From: Devosia sp. Root436
Lineage (GTDB): Bacteria; Pseudomonadota; Alphaproteobacteria; Rhizobiales; Devosiaceae
Assembly (NCBI RefSeq): GCF_001426345.1
Contig: NZ_LMEM01000011.1
Span: forward strand, 248,001 to 312,000
DNA: 64,000 bases
Direction: 5' to 3'
Under the pieces are notes generated by a model, which saw only the letters and a program-made list of their open reading frames with translations, searched no databases and was not told where the DNA came from. Both the position numbers and the translations under genes were made by a program. Positions within the stretch are counted from its first letter, which is position 1; every line of letters starts with the position of its first letter. Below are positions 62,916 to 64,000 of this stretch, one piece after another.

Positions 62916-63818
62916 TCAGCTCCTCTTGAGCTTGGGATCGAGGGCGTCGCGCAGGCCGTCGCCGATGAGGTTGATGGCCAGCACGGTGATGAGGATGGCC
63001 AGGCCCGGGAAGGTCACCACCCAGGGCGCCTTGAGGATGAATTCGCGCGCCGTGGCCAGCATGGTGCCCCATTCGGGGGTCGGCGGCTGGGCGCCCATGC
63101 CGAGAAAGCCGAGCGCCGCCGCATCGAGGATGGCGTTGGAAAAGCTCAGCGTCGCCTGCACGATGATGGGGCCCAGGCAATTGGGCAGGATGGTGATGAG
63201 CATGAGCCGGATATGGCTGGCGCCGGAGAGTTTGGCCGCCGTCACATATTCGCGGTTCTTCTCGGCCATGACGGCCGCCCGGACCAGCCGGGCAAAGTGC
63301 GGTTGCAGCACGATGGCGATGGCGATCATGGCATTGAACAGGCCGGGCCCGAGAATAGCCACCAGCACCAGCGCCAGCAGCAGCGACGGGAAGGCCAGGA
63401 TGATATCCATGACGCGCATGATCGCCACGTCGACCCAGCCGCGGAAATAGCCGGCCAGCACACCGAGAATGACGCCCACGAACAGGGCACCGATCACCAC
63501 GAAGAAGCCGATGAACAGCGAATAGCGCGCGCCGTGGATGAGGCGGCTGAGCATGTCGCGGCCGACCGGATCGGTGCCGAGGATGAAGCGTGGATCGCTG
63601 CCGGCCTCCCATATCGGAGGCTTGAGCAGGGCGTCGCGATACTGGATATCGGGCGAATAGGGCGCGATCAGCGGCGCGAAGATGGCCATGAGCACGAGCA
63701 GCGCGAAAACGGTCAGGCCGATGACGGCGCCGCGATTGACCGAGAAATAATACCAGAATTCGCGCAGGCCCGAGGCGGGCTTGCTGGCGGTGGCAACGGG
63801 TTCGGTGCTGGGAGCCAT
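62916..63818 (-). CDS. Dipeptide/oligopeptide ABC transporter permease (DppC/OppC-like)
   Basis: The 300-residue membrane permease has an N-terminal helix (GAVIGLTVFALLVLMAIFAPLIAPYSP), the DppC-specific ILGTDPVGRDMLSRLIHGAR near residue 80, several membrane segments (SLFIGFFVVIGALFVGVILG, LLLALVLVAILGPGLFN), and the EAA loop VTAAKLSGASHIRLMLITILPNC near residue 210. ATG 63,818 is 2 bases after the dppB stop; the frame is open to 63,854, which would overlap dppB. It is one of two permeases of the transporter. Confidence 0.92.
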   Translation of the reverse strand: MAPSTEPVATASKPASGLREFWYYFSVNRGAVIGLTVFALLVLMAIFAPLIAPYSPDIQYRDALLKPPIWEAGSDPRFILGTDPVGRDMLSRLIHGARYSLFIGFFVVIGALFVGVILGVLAGYFRGWVDVAIMRVMDIILAFPSLLLALVLVAILGPGLFNAMIAIAIVLQPHFARLVRAAVMAEKNREYVTAAKLSGASHIRLMLITILPNCLGPIIVQATLSFSNAILDAAALGFLGMGAQPPTPEWGTMLATAREFILKAPWVVTFPGLAILITVLAINLIGDGLRDALDPKLKRS

Positions 63819-63819
63819 G

Positions 63820-64000
63820 CTACTGTACCCGGATGCGTGGATTGATGAAGGCATAGAGCAGGTCGACAGCCAGGTTCACCGCCATGACGATGAGCGCGAT
63901 GATCAGCAGCCCCGATTGCACCACGACATAGTCGCGCTTGAAGATGGAATCGATCATCCACTTGCCGACGCCGGGCCAGGTGAAGATGGTCTCGGTGAGG
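63820..64000 (-). CDS. Dipeptide/oligopeptide ABC transporter permease (DppB/OppB-like), C-terminal part
   Basis: Only the last 59 complete codons are in the window. They read LTETIFTWPGVGKWMIDSIF then KRDYVVVQSGLLIIALIVMA and VNLAVDLLYAFINPRIR, ending in TAG. The TETIFxWPGxG and DLLYAxxNPRIR motifs identify the DppB C terminus. The rest lies beyond position 64,000. Confidence 0.92.
   Translation of the reverse strand, partial: LTETIFTWPGVGKWMIDSIFKRDYVVVQSGLLIIALIVMAVNLAVDLLYAFINPRIRVQ

Overview
The window looks like a chromosome segment of an alphaproteobacterium of the order Hyphomicrobiales, most likely the Devosia/Pelagibacterium group. The evidence is the conserved pckA / chvI-chvG / hprK / EIIA-Man / HPr order, a DivL-type pseudo-kinase with tyrosine in its H-box beside tsaE and ahcY, an ScfR-type regulator divergent from propionyl-CoA carboxylase, and GC-rich codon use. 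The genus is inferred from gene content only.

Positions 1-676 carry a MarR regulator. About 707-21,962 is an integrative element inserted into tRNA-Arg(CCG). A 15-bp core, cctctgccttcggag, occurs at 707-721 beside a 3' tRNA half and again in the anticodon region of the intact tRNA at 21,918-21,994. A P4-type tyrosine integrase lies just inside the left end. The cargo is largely conflict or defence-like: an AbiD/AbiF-like HEPN protein with a structured RNA in its leader, a compact kinase-fold protein, an XRE-ImmA pair, a cysteine-rich microprotein overlapping a PIN-domain protein, a membrane-tethered RNase H-fold protein, a PD-(D/E)XK protein, an XRE regulator facing a NADAR protein, and a ScpB-DUF1403 pair at the right end.

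The best candidate for an undescribed system is the cassette at 11,910-19,675. Two genes run left (a PfkB kinase and a SIS-HAD fusion). Four run right (a phosphoribosyltransferase-like protein, a P-loop ATPase, a protein with a GAAGFDPR loop, and a small conserved protein). The genes in each arm overlap by 1-4 bases. Together they form a sugar-phosphate/nucleotide chemistry kit coupled to an ATPase.

From 22,000 onward the window is core chromosome: a CASTOR/POLLUX-type channel, a lytic transglycosylase, a single-domain response regulator, polA, a lower-GC orphan gene beside a tRNA-like sequence, a GIY-YIG protein, an ICMT-like methyltransferase, tsaE, a divL-like gene and ahcY. Next come the PTS/HprK/ChvGI/pckA cluster, a SleB-type hydrolase, selO, a gamma-carbonic anhydrase-like protein, and the propionate pathway (scfR, pccB, pccA, methylmalonyl-CoA mutase, epimerase), which is interrupted by a DUF559 endonuclease gene. 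The window ends with a DeoR regulator, a CHASE-PAS-GGDEF-EAL protein, a Gfo/Idh/MocA oxidoreductase and a dipeptide ABC transporter running off the right edge. Many gaps between core genes hold palindromic repeats of several families; none were noticed inside the element.
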